Assembly: GCA_009377385.1 (NCBI GenBank) | Contig: WHUD01000029.1 | Span: 1-35,696 of the forward strand | Length of the DNA stretch: 35,696 nt | Source of the DNA: Actinophytocola sp. | Lineage (GTDB): Bacteria > Actinomycetota > Actinomycetes > Mycobacteriales > Pseudonocardiaceae | Direction: 5' to 3' | In this document: in pieces, positions 1 through 8,639 of the stretch | Position numbering within the stretch: position 1 is the first letter of the stretch | How the letters are laid out: every line of letters begins with the position of its first letter | Notes under the pieces: model-generated | Seen by the model: only the letters and a program-made list of their open reading frames with translations | Database searches by the model: none | What the model was told of the DNA's origin: nothing | Program-made: the position numbers and the translations under genes

Positions 1-2
1 CA

Positions 3-248
3 TCGGGCCGCCCGTGCCCGGTCGTCGTCAGCCTGGCGCAAGCCAACGGCAAGATCAACATCGCGCTTCGGGTGGGTGAACAAAGCGAGACCGTGTACCT
101 CGAACCCAACGACGCCGCACGTCTGATCGTGAACCTCAGGAAGGCGATCGCGGCGGAGTACCACTACAGCTGGCCGTCGCAGCCGCCGTTCGCCAGGAAC
201 ACCGAGGCCGACCAGCCGGGATACCCGGTACCGACGCGCACCGCCTGA
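3..248 (+). CDS. 3' end of an unrecognised protein (5' truncated by window)
   Basis: An open frame runs from the window edge to TGA at 246-248 and gives about 81 residues. It contains the stretch VSLAQANGKINIALRVGEQ and later DAARLIVNLRKAIAAEYHYS, and ends in a Pro-rich tail (WPSQPPFARNTEADQPGYPV). Codons are G/C-rich at third positions as expected for this genome, which supports real coding. I do not recognise the family. The start lies outside the window, so domain structure cannot be judged. It runs in the same direction as the one-carbon operon at 606 but is separated from it by 357 bases, so it is probably a separate transcription unit. Confidence 0.55.
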   Translation, partial: SGRPCPVVVSLAQANGKINIALRVGEQSETVYLEPNDAARLIVNLRKAIAAEYHYSWPSQPPFARNTEADQPGYPVPTRTA

Positions 249-264
249 GGACCGCCCGCCGGCG

Positions 265-422
265 TCATGCGCTGGTCACCCCGCTCAGGAACAGCTCGTG
301 CGCTGACACCCGCTCCCACCACGCGGCGACGCCCTGTTCGGCTCCGGCTTGCAGATCTCCGCGCTGACGCCGGTGTCGCCGAGGTAGCTCATCGCGCCCG
401 AACTGCACCGTCGCAGCCCCAT
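265..422 (-). pseudogene. Frameshifted gene remnant or frameshifted small gene
   Basis: On the minus strand, ATG at 422-420 opens a frame whose product includes RCSSGAMSYLGDTGVSAEI, reaching about 354. Immediately after, another frame continues as LQAGAEQGVAAWWERVSAHE and ends at TGA 267-265. Inserting one C after the ATC codon near 355 would join the two into one smooth reading of about 52 residues. Both halves look like real protein (balanced composition, no Arg/Pro shadow bias). I do not recognise the family. It may be a decayed gene end, a small gene with a real frameshift, or a sequencing error. It sits in the gap before the one-carbon operon. Confidence 0.3.
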
Positions 423-483
423 GTCCCACCAATGGATCAACCGCCATCACTTGACGCGAAGAAGAATCCAGTTCCACACTGGT

Positions 484-518
484 GTTGCGTAGAACACAAC
501 CGATGTGCGATACGCAAC
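484..518. promoter_or_regulatory. Inverted GTTGCGTA pair, candidate IclR operator of the one-carbon operon
   Basis: GTTGCGTA (484-491) and TACGCAAC (511-518) form a perfect 8-bp inverted repeat with a 19-base spacer, about 90 bases before the ATG at 606. Each half can also be read as part of a shorter imperfect palindrome (GTTGCGTAGAACACAAC at 484-500; GTGCGATACGCAAC at 505-518). IclR-family regulators often bind such GTTGCG-containing palindromes, and an IclR gene closes this operon. The assignment to that regulator is inference. No convincing -35/-10 pair was found nearby. Confidence 0.4.
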
Positions 519-605
519 GCACACAACAGGCCCCGGGCTTCGGCCGCCCTCAGTCTTCACATCTCCCGATCCGGATATCCCAGGCGCAACAGCGAGGTGT
601 CTCCC

Positions 606-1805
606 ATGACAGACGTGCTACACCCCTACCCAGCGACGGCGGTGGACCAGCCGGCCGTGATGCTCTACACCCGGCTCAGGAAGTCGCCGTACTTCTGGAA
701 GTCGCGGGCGCACGGCGTCGCCGCGTACAGCGTCTACAACCACACCTATCACCCCCGCCACTACGGCGACCCCATCGGCGAGTACTGGGCGCTGTTGCAG
801 GGCGTGACGTTGTGGGACGTCGGCGTCGAGCGGCAGGTCGAGATCTCCGGCCCGGACGCCTTCGACTTCACGAACATGCTTGTCCCGCGTGACCTCAGCA
901 AGTGCGACGTCGGCCAGTGCAAGTACGTGTTCATCACCGCGCCGGACGGCGGCATCATCAACGACCCGGTGCTGCTGCGGGTCGAGGAGAACCGCTTCTG
1001 GCTCTCGCTCGCCGACAGCGACGTCGGGCTCTGGGCGATGGGCCTCGCGAACGCCGGCGGCTGGAACGTCCGCATCCGGGAGGCCGACGTCGCCCCGGTG
1101 CAGGTCCAGGGACCGAAGGCGAAGCAGGTCATGTCCGAACTGTTCGGCGCGGAGATCCTGGACGTGCCCTACTACCGGCTGCGGGACTTCACCGTCGACG
1201 ACATGGACGTCGTCGTCAGCCGCACCGGCTACTCCGGCGAGATCGGCTACGAGATCTACCTCTACAACGCCTCCCGCGACGCCGAACGGCTGTGGGACGC
1301 GGTGTGGCAGGCGGGCGAGCCGCACGGGATGCGCCCGATCGGGCCGTGCCACATGCGCCGGATCGAGGGCGGCATGCTCGCCTACGGCAGCGACATCACG
1401 CTCGACACCAATCCGCTGGAAGTCGGCTACGACTACCACTGGATGGTCGACCTCGACCAGGAAGCCGACTTCATCGGCAAGGACGCGCTCACCCGCATCA
1501 AGGCGGAGGGCATCACCCGCCGCATGGCAGGCGTCGAGATCGACGGCCCCCCGCTGGGCACCTACAACGATGGCTCCATGATCGAGCCGTTCGACGTCTT
1601 CGCCAGCTCGACCGAGCCGGTCGGCAGGGTGACGAGCGCCTGCTACTCACCACGGCTCGAGCGCAACATCGGGCTCGCCATGCTGCCGCTTGAGCTGACC
1701 GAACTCGGCTCGACCGTCACGGTGCGCACGCCGACCGGACTACGGACCGGCACCGTCGTCGAGAAGCCCTTCATCGACCCGCGCAAGGAAACCCCGAAGG
1801 GCTGA
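606..1805 (+). CDS. DmdA/GcvT-family THF-dependent methyltransferase (demethylase)
   Basis: 399 residues spanning the whole aminomethyltransferase (GcvT) fold. The N-terminal half has the motifs YSVYNHTYHPRHYGD, LWDVGVERQVEISGPDA and INDPVLLRVEENRFWLSLADSD, closer in style to DmdA (DMSP demethylase) than to housekeeping glycine-cleavage T-protein. A GcvT C-terminal barrel begins near residue 285. The family moves a methyl or methylene group from a methylated donor to tetrahydrofolate. ATG 606 was chosen because a GAGG ribosome site lies eight bases upstream and the product then matches family length; the longer frame upstream is non-coding. It is first in an operon with metF- and fhs-like genes, which would oxidise the THF-bound carbon. 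DMSP itself is only one candidate donor; N-methyl or O-methyl (LigM-like) substrates are equally possible. Confidence 0.85.
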   Translation: MTDVLHPYPATAVDQPAVMLYTRLRKSPYFWKSRAHGVAAYSVYNHTYHPRHYGDPIGEYWALLQGVTLWDVGVERQVEISGPDAFDFTNMLVPRDLSKCDVGQCKYVFITAPDGGIINDPVLLRVEENRFWLSLADSDVGLWAMGLANAGGWNVRIREADVAPVQVQGPKAKQVMSELFGAEILDVPYYRLRDFTVDDMDVVVSRTGYSGEIGYEIYLYNASRDAERLWDAVWQAGEPHGMRPIGPCHMRRIEGGMLAYGSDITLDTNPLEVGYDYHWMVDLDQEADFIGKDALTRIKAEGITRRMAGVEIDGPPLGTYNDGSMIEPFDVFASSTEPVGRVTSACYSPRLERNIGLAMLPLELTELGSTVTVRTPTGLRTGTVVEKPFIDPRKETPKG

Positions 1806-1811
1806 CGCGGT

Positions 1812-2672
1812 ATGAGCAACCAGCCGCTCCCGAAGGTGCCACGCAAGCGGCGGGCCGTCGCCCCGCTGCTTGCGGCGCCGCGTTACGAAATTCTGCCGCT
1901 ACCGAGAGCGCGTGAGGCGACCGAGCAACTCCCGGTAGGCTCGGTCGTCACCGTCACGGCATCGCCGCACAAGGGCCTGCACGCGACCATCGACACCGCC
2001 GAGGACGTCGCGGCGCAGGGGATGCGGGCCGTGCCTCACCTCGCGGCACGGCAGTTCCACGACAGCGCCGAGCTGTCCGACGTGCTCGACCGCCTCGCCT
2101 CGGCGGGCATCGACGAGGTGTTCGTCGTCGGCGGCGACGGTGAACAGCCCGCGGGCGACTTCCCGGATGGCCTCGCCCTGCTGCGCGCCATGGCGTCGCT
2201 GGGCAAGCTGCCCGCCGAGGTGGGGGTGCCGTCGTATCCGGAGGGCCACCACGCCATCGACGGCGCGACGCTGTGGACGTCGCTGCTCGCCAAGCAGGAG
2301 TACGCCACCTACACCGTCACGCAGCTCTGCTTCGACGCGGACGCCATCTGCCGGTTCGCGGCGGACGCCCAGCGCAACGGCGTCACGCTGCCGGTGGTGG
2401 TCGGCATGCCCGGCGTCGTCGACATCACCAAGCTGCTCCGCGTCGGACTGAAGATCGGCGTCGGGGACTCGCTGCGGTTCGCGCGCGGCAACACCAGCGT
2501 CGCGGGCAAGCTGCTGCGTCCGGGCGGCTACCGGCCGGACGGCCTGGTGCGCAAGCTCGCCAGCCGAGTCGCATCGGGCGACTGCTCGCTGGCCGGCCTG
2601 CACTTCTACACCTTCAACCACGTCGCGGCGACCGCCCGCTGGGTACGGAACACGCACCGGCGGGCGGCTTAG
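1812..2672 (+). CDS. Methylenetetrahydrofolate reductase-like protein (MetF family)
   Basis: 286 residues with the MTHFR TIM-barrel signatures: VTVTASPHKG near the N-terminus, then RAVPHLAARQF, VFVVGGDGEQPAGDF (position of the LRGD motif), GVPSYPEGH and TQLCFDAD. It starts six bases after the upstream stop. MTHFR interconverts 5-methyl-THF and 5,10-methylene-THF with FAD. Next to a THF demethylase and Fhs it most likely works in the oxidative direction, as in the ligM-metF-ligH module, rather than for methionine synthesis. The divergent N-terminus (VTVTASP in place of the usual SFEFFPP) fits a catabolic subfamily. NAD(P)H or other acceptor specificity cannot be read from the sequence. Confidence 0.85.
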   Translation: MSNQPLPKVPRKRRAVAPLLAAPRYEILPLPRAREATEQLPVGSVVTVTASPHKGLHATIDTAEDVAAQGMRAVPHLAARQFHDSAELSDVLDRLASAGIDEVFVVGGDGEQPAGDFPDGLALLRAMASLGKLPAEVGVPSYPEGHHAIDGATLWTSLLAKQEYATYTVTQLCFDADAICRFAADAQRNGVTLPVVVGMPGVVDITKLLRVGLKIGVGDSLRFARGNTSVAGKLLRPGGYRPDGLVRKLASRVASGDCSLAGLHFYTFNHVAATARWVRNTHRRAA

Positions 2673-2682
2673 GAGGGGACGC

Positions 2683-4374
2683 ATGCCTACCGACATCGAG
2701 ATCTCCCGTGGCGCAACACTGAGACCGCTCACCGAGGTCGCCGCCGACATGGGCATCGGTGAGCACCTGCTGGAACCGTACGGCCGCTCGGTCGCCAAGA
2801 TCTCGCTCGACGCGATCGAGGAGCTTGCCGACCGGCCGCGCGCCCGCTATGTCGTCGTCTCCTCGCTCACGCCGACCCCGCTCGGCGAGGGCAAGACGAC
2901 GACAACCGTCGGCCTCGGCCAGGGCTTCGGCCACATCGGACACCGCGCGGTGATCGCCATCAGGCAGCCGTCCATGGGGCCGACGTTCGGCATCAAGGGC
3001 GGCGCTGCTGGCGGCGGCTACTCGCAGGTGGCGCCGATGGAGTCGGTGAACCTGCACCTCACCGGCGACCTGCACGCCGTGAGCTCGGCGCACAACCTGC
3101 TCGCCGCGATGATCGACAACCACCTGCACAAGGGCAACCCGCTGGACATCGACCCGTTCTCGATCTCGTGGCGGCGGGTGCTCGACGTCAACGACCGCGA
3201 CCTGCGGGAGATCATCACCGGGATCGGCGGCAAGCCGCACGGCATCCCTCGGCAGACCGGGTTCGACATCACAGCGGCCAGCGAGGTGATGGCGGTGCTC
3301 GCACTCGCGGACTCGCTGCCCGACCTGCGGACACGGCTGGGCCGGATCGTCGTCGGCTACGACAACAACGGCATCCCGGTCACGGCGGAGGACCTGCGCG
3401 CGGCTGGCGCGATGTGCGTGCAACTGCGGGAGGCGCTCAAGCCGAACCTGATGCAGACCATCGAGCAGACGCCCGCGCTTGTCCACTGTGGACCGTTCGG
3501 AAACATCGCGCACGGCAACTCGTCCGTCGTCGCAGACCTCATCGGCATCCACGGCGGCGACTACCTGATCACCGAAGCCGGGTTCGGCGCCGACATGGGC
3601 GCGGAACGCTTCTTCAACATCAAGTGCCGGGCGTCTGGCCTGACGCCGGACGCCGCCGTGATCGTGGCGACGGTGCGCGCGCTCAAGGCGCACTCCGGCA
3701 AGCACAAGGTCGTCGCAGGCAAGCCGTTGCCGGACGAGATGCTCGCCGAGAGCCCTGACGACGTCCACGCCGGGTCGGCCAACCTGCGCAAGCAGATCGC
3801 CAACATCAAGGCGCACGGGATCACGCCCGTCGTCGCGATCAACGCCTTCCCCACCGACTACGACAGCGAGAAGCAGGCCATCGTGGACATCGCCGAGTCG
3901 GAAGGTGTGCGCGCGGCGGTGTCCTCGCACGTCGCCAAGGGCGGCAAAGGCGCTGCCGAGTTGGCCGAGGTCGTCGCGGAAGCCTGCGAGGAGCCGTCGC
4001 ACTTCCACTACCTCTACGACGACAGCCTGCTGCTCGAAGACAAGATCGACACCGTTGCGCGGCGGATGTACGGCGCGGACGGCATCGACCTCTCAGCCAT
4101 CGCACGCAAGCAACTCGACAGCTTCCAGCGCAACGGCTTCGGCTCGCTGCCGGTGTGCATCGCCAAAACCCACCTTTCGCTGTCGGCCGACCCCTCCCGC
4201 AAGGGCGCGCCGACCGGCTGGCGGCTGCCGGTGCGCGAGGTCAGAGCGTCGGTCGGCGCTGGCTTCATCTATCCGATCTGCGGGGACATGCGCACCATGC
4301 CAGGGCTGTCCTCGCGCCCAGCGGCCGAACACATCGACATCGACGAGACCGGGCAGGTCGTGGGGCTGTCCTAA
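2683..4374 (+). CDS. fhs: Formate-tetrahydrofolate ligase (10-formyl-THF synthetase)
   Basis: 563 residues, the normal length of this family. The P-loop region TPTPLGEGKTTTTVGLG lies near residues 63-79, followed by QPSMGPTFGIKGGAAGGGYSQ, and ITEAGFGADMGAERFFNIKC in the middle; both are hallmark Fhs sequences. It catalyses formate + THF + ATP to 10-formyl-THF. Run in reverse it releases formate and makes ATP, which would finish one-carbon oxidation here. The start has an AGGAGG ribosome site and lies ten bases after the previous stop. No folD (methylene-THF dehydrogenase/cyclohydrolase) is present in the window, so that step must be encoded elsewhere. Confidence 0.95.
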   Translation: MPTDIEISRGATLRPLTEVAADMGIGEHLLEPYGRSVAKISLDAIEELADRPRARYVVVSSLTPTPLGEGKTTTTVGLGQGFGHIGHRAVIAIRQPSMGPTFGIKGGAAGGGYSQVAPMESVNLHLTGDLHAVSSAHNLLAAMIDNHLHKGNPLDIDPFSISWRRVLDVNDRDLREIITGIGGKPHGIPRQTGFDITAASEVMAVLALADSLPDLRTRLGRIVVGYDNNGIPVTAEDLRAAGAMCVQLREALKPNLMQTIEQTPALVHCGPFGNIAHGNSSVVADLIGIHGGDYLITEAGFGADMGAERFFNIKCRASGLTPDAAVIVATVRALKAHSGKHKVVAGKPLPDEMLAESPDDVHAGSANLRKQIANIKAHGITPVVAINAFPTDYDSEKQAIVDIAESEGVRAAVSSHVAKGGKGAAELAEVVAEACEEPSHFHYLYDDSLLLEDKIDTVARRMYGADGIDLSAIARKQLDSFQRNGFGSLPVCIAKTHLSLSADPSRKGAPTGWRLPVREVRASVGAGFIYPICGDMRTMPGLSSRPAAEHIDIDETGQVVGLS

Positions 4375-4387
4375 GGAGTTGATCGAC

Positions 4388-6910
4388 ATGAGCACGGATT
4401 CATCGAACGTGCCAAGCAGCGCGGACGTCGTCATCATCGGCGCGGGGATCGTCGGGAACTCGGTCGCCTATCACCTCGCCGAGCTGGGCTGGCGCAACAT
4501 CGTGCTGCTCGACAAGGGGCCGCTGCCCGATCCTGGCGGCTCGACGGGGCACGCATCGAACTTCATCTTCCCGGTGGACCATTCGAAGGAGATCACCGCG
4601 CTGACGCTGGAGTCGATGCGGCAGTACGAGAAGCTGGGCACGATCACCACCTGCGGCGGCATCGAGATCGCCCGCACCGCCGAGCGCGTCGAGGAGCTGA
4701 AGCGGCGGCTGGCGTCGTCGAAGGCGTGGGGCATTCCGTCCGAGCTGATCACGCCGGAGCGGGTGGCGCAGTTGGTGCCATTCGTCGACCCCAGCATCAT
4801 CCTCGCCGCGTTCTGGACGCCGTCGGTCGCTGTGGTTGACCCGTTGCAGACCGGGGCGCTGATGCGGGAGCAGGCCATCGCGCACGGCGCGCTGACGGTG
4901 TCCGCGAACACCGAGGTCAGCGGCATCAGCACCGAGCGAGGCAGGGTCACGGCGGTGCACACCGACCGGGGCGACATCGCCACCGACCGGATCGTCGTTG
5001 CCTGCGGTGTGTGGAGCCCGCGCATCGCCAAGATGGCTGGCGCGCATCTCCCGCTCACCCCGGCTGTGCACCAGATGATGGACGTCGGGCCGATCCCCGA
5101 GCTGGCGAGCACCGGCACGGAGATCGCCTACCCGATCGTCCGCGACATGGATGCGCTGATGTACGAGCGGCAGAGCGGCGCCGACCTGGAGATCGGCTCC
5201 TACGCGCACCGGCCGATACTGCACGCGCCGGACGAGATCCCGTCCATCGAGGCGGCGGCGCTGTCCCCGACGCAGCTCCCGTTCACCCAGGACGACTTCG
5301 ACCCGCAGTTGGAGGACGCGCTAGAGCTGTTCGGCTCGATCCTCAACGAGCCGGGAGCTGGGGTGCGGCACGCGATCAACGGCCTGCTCTCGATGACCCC
5401 GGACGGCGCGCCGGTGCTCGGCGAGTCGCCCGAGGTCGGCGGGCTGTGGTCGGCGGCGGCCGTGTGGATCAAGGAGGGCCCCGGCGTCGGCAGGATGATG
5501 GCCGAGTGGATGACCACCGGCACGCCGGAGATCGACCTGCACGGCGCCGACATCGCGCGGTTTTACCAGCACCAGCGCACGAAGCACCACGTGATCGCCC
5601 GCGCCAACGAGGGCTTCAACAAGATCTACGGCATCGTGCACCCGCGCGAGCAGTGGGCGTCGAACCGGAAGCAGCGGCTGTCGCCATTCTATGCCCGTGA
5701 GGTCGAGGCGGGCGCGGAGTTCTTCGAGGTCGGTGGCTGGGAGCGGCCGCACTGGTACGAGTCGAACCGGCCGCTGGTCGAGGAGTTCGGCGTGCCGGAT
5801 CGCCCGCACGAGTGGGACGGCAGGTGGTGGTCCCCGATCACGAACGCCGAGCACCTCGCGATGCGGGAGCGGGCCGCGATGATCGACCTGACCGCGTTCG
5901 CGCAGTTCGACGTCTCCGGCCCCGGCGCGCTGGACTACCTCCAGCACATGGCGATGGGGCAGGTGGACAAGGCGGTCGGGCGGCTGATCTACACGCCGGT
6001 GCTTGCCCCGAATGGCGGATTCCGCAGCGACCTCACCATCGTCCGGCTGGGTGACGAGCACTTCCGGGTGATCACCGGCGGCGCGGACGGCGCGCGAGAT
6101 GCGTTCTGGTTCCGCTCGCACCTGCCGGACGACGGCTCGGTGGCGTTCGCGGACATCACGTCGGCGGTCTGCACGCTCGGACTGTGGGGTCCGCGCGCCC
6201 GCGACATCCTCACCGCCGCCACCCCGGACGACGTGTCCAACGAGGCGTTCGGCTTCGGCACCGCCAAGCGGATCGTGGTAGACGGCGTGCCCGTGCTGGC
6301 GCTGCGGGTGTCCTACGTCGGCGACCTCGGCTGGGAGCTGCACGCGCCGTTCGAGCACGGGCAACGGCTGTGGGACGCCATCGCGGCGGCGGGCAAGCCG
6401 CACGGCATCGTCCCGGCCGGCATCGGCGTCTACGGCACCACGGGACGGCTGGAGAAGGGCTATCGGCTGATGGGCGCCGAGCTGGACTCGGAGTACAACG
6501 CCGTCGAGGCCGGCCTCGCGCTGCCGAAGGTGAAGTCCGCCGACTTCATCGGCAAGGAGGCGTACCTGGCTGCCCGCGAGTCGGGGCCAGCCGCGACGCT
6601 CTGCACGTTGACGGTGGACGATCACACCAGCGCGTCCGGCATCGCGCGGTACCCGCAGGGCGGCGAGCCGATCCTGGCCCGCGACGGTGAGCGGATCGTC
6701 GACCGCAAGGGCAGGGGTTCCTACGTCACCACAGCGGGAGCGGCGCCGTCGCTGGGCGCGTACCTGCTGATGGCGTACCTGCCGCCGGAGTACGCCGTCG
6801 AGGGCGAGCGGCTGCTGGTGGAGTACATGTCCGAGCAGTACCCGGTGACGGTGGCCCGCGTCGGCCGCACCCCGCTGTTCGACCCGGACGACGAGCGGAT
6901 GAAATCCTGA
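4388..6910 (+). CDS. FAD-dependent dehydrogenase fused to GcvT domain (dimethylglycine/sarcosine dehydrogenase type)
   Basis: 840 residues. An N-terminal DAO domain opens with the dinucleotide fold VVIIGAGIVGNSVAYHLAEL (residues 14-33). The motif DPGGSTGHASNF follows, with His55 at the position of the covalent FAD histidine of dimethylglycine oxidase. An FAO_M-type linker follows, then GcvT and GcvT C-terminal domains over roughly residues 430-835. The family oxidatively demethylates N-methyl amino acids and captures the formaldehyde unit on THF in the second domain. ATG 4388 was chosen for its AAGGAG site at 4373-4378; the open frame reaching back to 3905 overlaps fhs and is spurious. ETF genes follow at once, so the mitochondrial-type dehydrogenase mechanism is more likely than O2-using oxidase. 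The exact N-methyl substrate is not determined. Confidence 0.88.
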   Translation: MSTDSSNVPSSADVVIIGAGIVGNSVAYHLAELGWRNIVLLDKGPLPDPGGSTGHASNFIFPVDHSKEITALTLESMRQYEKLGTITTCGGIEIARTAERVEELKRRLASSKAWGIPSELITPERVAQLVPFVDPSIILAAFWTPSVAVVDPLQTGALMREQAIAHGALTVSANTEVSGISTERGRVTAVHTDRGDIATDRIVVACGVWSPRIAKMAGAHLPLTPAVHQMMDVGPIPELASTGTEIAYPIVRDMDALMYERQSGADLEIGSYAHRPILHAPDEIPSIEAAALSPTQLPFTQDDFDPQLEDALELFGSILNEPGAGVRHAINGLLSMTPDGAPVLGESPEVGGLWSAAAVWIKEGPGVGRMMAEWMTTGTPEIDLHGADIARFYQHQRTKHHVIARANEGFNKIYGIVHPREQWASNRKQRLSPFYAREVEAGAEFFEVGGWERPHWYESNRPLVEEFGVPDRPHEWDGRWWSPITNAEHLAMRERAAMIDLTAFAQFDVSGPGALDYLQHMAMGQVDKAVGRLIYTPVLAPNGGFRSDLTIVRLGDEHFRVITGGADGARDAFWFRSHLPDDGSVAFADITSAVCTLGLWGPRARDILTAATPDDVSNEAFGFGTAKRIVVDGVPVLALRVSYVGDLGWELHAPFEHGQRLWDAIAAAGKPHGIVPAGIGVYGTTGRLEKGYRLMGAELDSEYNAVEAGLALPKVKSADFIGKEAYLAARESGPAATLCTLTVDDHTSASGIARYPQGGEPILARDGERIVDRKGRGSYVTTAGAAPSLGAYLLMAYLPPEYAVEGERLLVEYMSEQYPVTVARVGRTPLFDPDDERMKS

Positions 6911-6923
6911 TCGGAGGTGCGCC

Positions 6924-7676
6924 ATGGAGGTGCTTGTCTGCGTCAAGCGGGTACCGGCGCCGGGCGCGAAGGTGCCGCTGACCGACGACGCGACGGATAT
7001 CGACACCCGCTACCTCGGCCACACCATCGGGCCGCACGAGGAGTGCGGCGTCGAGGAGGCGGTGCGGATCGTCAAGGCGCACGGCGGTAGCGCGACGGTG
7101 CTGGCCGTCGGGCCACCCGAGGCCGACGAGCAGTTGCGCTACGCCATCGCGATGGGCGCCGACCGGGGCGTGCTTGTCGACGTCGGCGCGGCCGAGCTCG
7201 ACCCGGAGGCCACCGCGGCGGCCATCGTGCACGCCGTCGGCGACACCAGCTACGACCTGGTGCTGTTCGGCACCGAGTCGGCCGACGCCAGCCACTACCA
7301 GGTCGGCATCAGGGTTGCCCGCGCATTGGGGCTGCCGATCGTCGGCGGCATCAAGGGCATCGATATCGACGATGGGGCCGCGCGGCTGCGCCGCGAGGTG
7401 GCCGACGGCGTCGAGGTGTACCGGCTGCCGCTACCCGCTGCCGCCGCCGTCAAGGAGGGCCTGAACCTACCCCGCTACCCCAGCATGCCTGGCAGGCTCA
7501 AGGCCAAGAAGGCGCGCATCGACGTCGTGCCGTACACGCCGGAGCCGGGGGGCCTGCGCAAGGTGCGGCTGCGGCAACCGAACGACGACCGCGAGGAGGC
7601 GATCGTGCTCGGCCACGGCGCCGACGCCGCGCCCAGGGTGGTCGACGTGCTGGAACAGATCGGGGTGATCACATGA
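6924..7676 (+). CDS. etfB: Electron transfer flavoprotein, beta subunit
   Basis: 250 residues beginning MEVLVCVKRVPAPGAKVPL, the typical EtfB N-terminus. It has the AMP/dehydrogenase-recognition region near NLPRYPSMPGRLKAKKARID. A GGAGG site precedes the ATG. It forms a heterodimer with EtfA and would accept electrons from the dehydrogenase encoded just upstream. The last four bases (ATGA) overlap the etfA start, which indicates translational coupling. Being inside the demethylation operon, this is likely a dedicated ETF rather than the general fatty-acid one. No ETF-quinone oxidoreductase gene is in the window. Confidence 0.93.
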   Translation: MEVLVCVKRVPAPGAKVPLTDDATDIDTRYLGHTIGPHEECGVEEAVRIVKAHGGSATVLAVGPPEADEQLRYAIAMGADRGVLVDVGAAELDPEATAAAIVHAVGDTSYDLVLFGTESADASHYQVGIRVARALGLPIVGGIKGIDIDDGAARLRREVADGVEVYRLPLPAAAAVKEGLNLPRYPSMPGRLKAKKARIDVVPYTPEPGGLRKVRLRQPNDDREEAIVLGHGADAAPRVVDVLEQIGVIT

Positions 7677-8602
7677 TCCTGGCAGTGTTGGACGACTCTC
7701 CCGCCGCGCTGGACATGCTGGCGTTCGCGCAGTCGCTCGGCCAGCAGGTCGATGTCGCGACGTTCGGCGGCGGCGACGTCGACGACCTGGCCAAACGCGG
7801 CGTGCGGACGCTGCACCGGATCACGCACGACGAGCTGGCCGACTGCGCCCCCGCCGCCAGTGGTGACGCGCTGGCGCAGCTCATCGAGCACCTGCGGCCG
7901 GACGGTGTGCTCGCGGTCAGCTCCGACGCGGTCACCGAGGCGATGGCGCACGCGGCGGCCATCGCCGGGCTGCCGCTGGCCACGAACTGCGTCGAGGTCA
8001 CCACCGGCGAGCCGTGGCTGCTCACCAGGGTGCGCGGCGGCGGGATGCTGCTCGAGGAGGCCGAGCTGACGGCCACGCCCGCGTTGCTGACCATCGCCCA
8101 GGGCGTCTCCGGCGACATCGGAGCGGGTCCGGTGGAGTCCTGCGAGGTGCGGGAGTTCTTCCCAGAGCTGACGACGACGCAGGCCCGTGTGGTGGAACGC
8201 GCCAGCCGTGGCGCTGGCATGACGCTGGCGACCGCGCCGGTGATCGTCTCCGGCGGGCGCGGTGTCGGCAGCGCGGACGGCTACCGGGTGCTCGAAGAGC
8301 TTGCCGAGCGGCTCGGCGGCGTCGTCGGCTGCTCGCGGGTGGCGACCAACAACGGCTGGCGCCCGCACAGCGACCAGGTCGGCCTCACCGGCACCAAGGT
8401 CACGCCCGACCTGTACCTCGCGTGCGGCATCAGCGGTGCGACGCAGCACTGGGTCGGCTGCATGGACTCCAAGGTGATCATGGCGGTCAACACCGACCCT
8501 GAGGCACCCCTTGTGCGCAGGGCGACCTACGCCGTGATCGGCGACGTCCACGAGGTGTTGCCCGCGGTTCTGGCGGAGATTAATGCCCGGTCAAAGACGT
8601 GA
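7673..8602 (+). CDS. etfA: Electron transfer flavoprotein, alpha subunit
   Basis: 309 residues. The C-terminal FAD-binding domain is clear: SGGRGVGSADGYRVLEELAE, then RVATNNGWRPHSDQVGLTG, TPDLYLACGISGATQHWVGC and VIMAVNTDPEAP. The N-terminal domain is the usual alpha/beta fold and is less conserved. It overlaps etfB by ATGA. It binds the redox-active FAD of the heterodimer and hands electrons towards the quinone pool. It is the last enzyme gene of the operon; an IclR regulator follows after a 51-base gap. Confidence 0.93.
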   Translation: MILAVLDDSPAALDMLAFAQSLGQQVDVATFGGGDVDDLAKRGVRTLHRITHDELADCAPAASGDALAQLIEHLRPDGVLAVSSDAVTEAMAHAAAIAGLPLATNCVEVTTGEPWLLTRVRGGGMLLEEAELTATPALLTIAQGVSGDIGAGPVESCEVREFFPELTTTQARVVERASRGAGMTLATAPVIVSGGRGVGSADGYRVLEELAERLGGVVGCSRVATNNGWRPHSDQVGLTGTKVTPDLYLACGISGATQHWVGCMDSKVIMAVNTDPEAPLVRRATYAVIGDVHEVLPAVLAEINARSKT

Positions 8603-8639
8603 TCTTGTGTGGGCCGACATCCGCCCGAGGGAAGTGCCC

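Noticed and set aside
606-1805. Naming the first operon gene dmdA or gcvT
   Set aside because: Motifs suggest a DmdA-like branch but the donor is unknown and no gcvP/gcvH or DMSP genes are present, so a symbol would overstate the evidence.
3905-4387. Upstream extension of the DAO-GcvT protein into fhs
   Set aside because: This part is an out-of-frame Ser/Arg/Thr-rich reading of fhs; ATG 4388 has an AAGGAG site and matches the family start.
5321-7006. Long minus-strand open frame (561 codons) across the dehydrogenase gene
   Set aside because: It mirrors the real plus-strand gene, is rich in Arg/His/Val/Asp as expected of an antisense frame in GC-rich DNA, and has no domain features or start signals.
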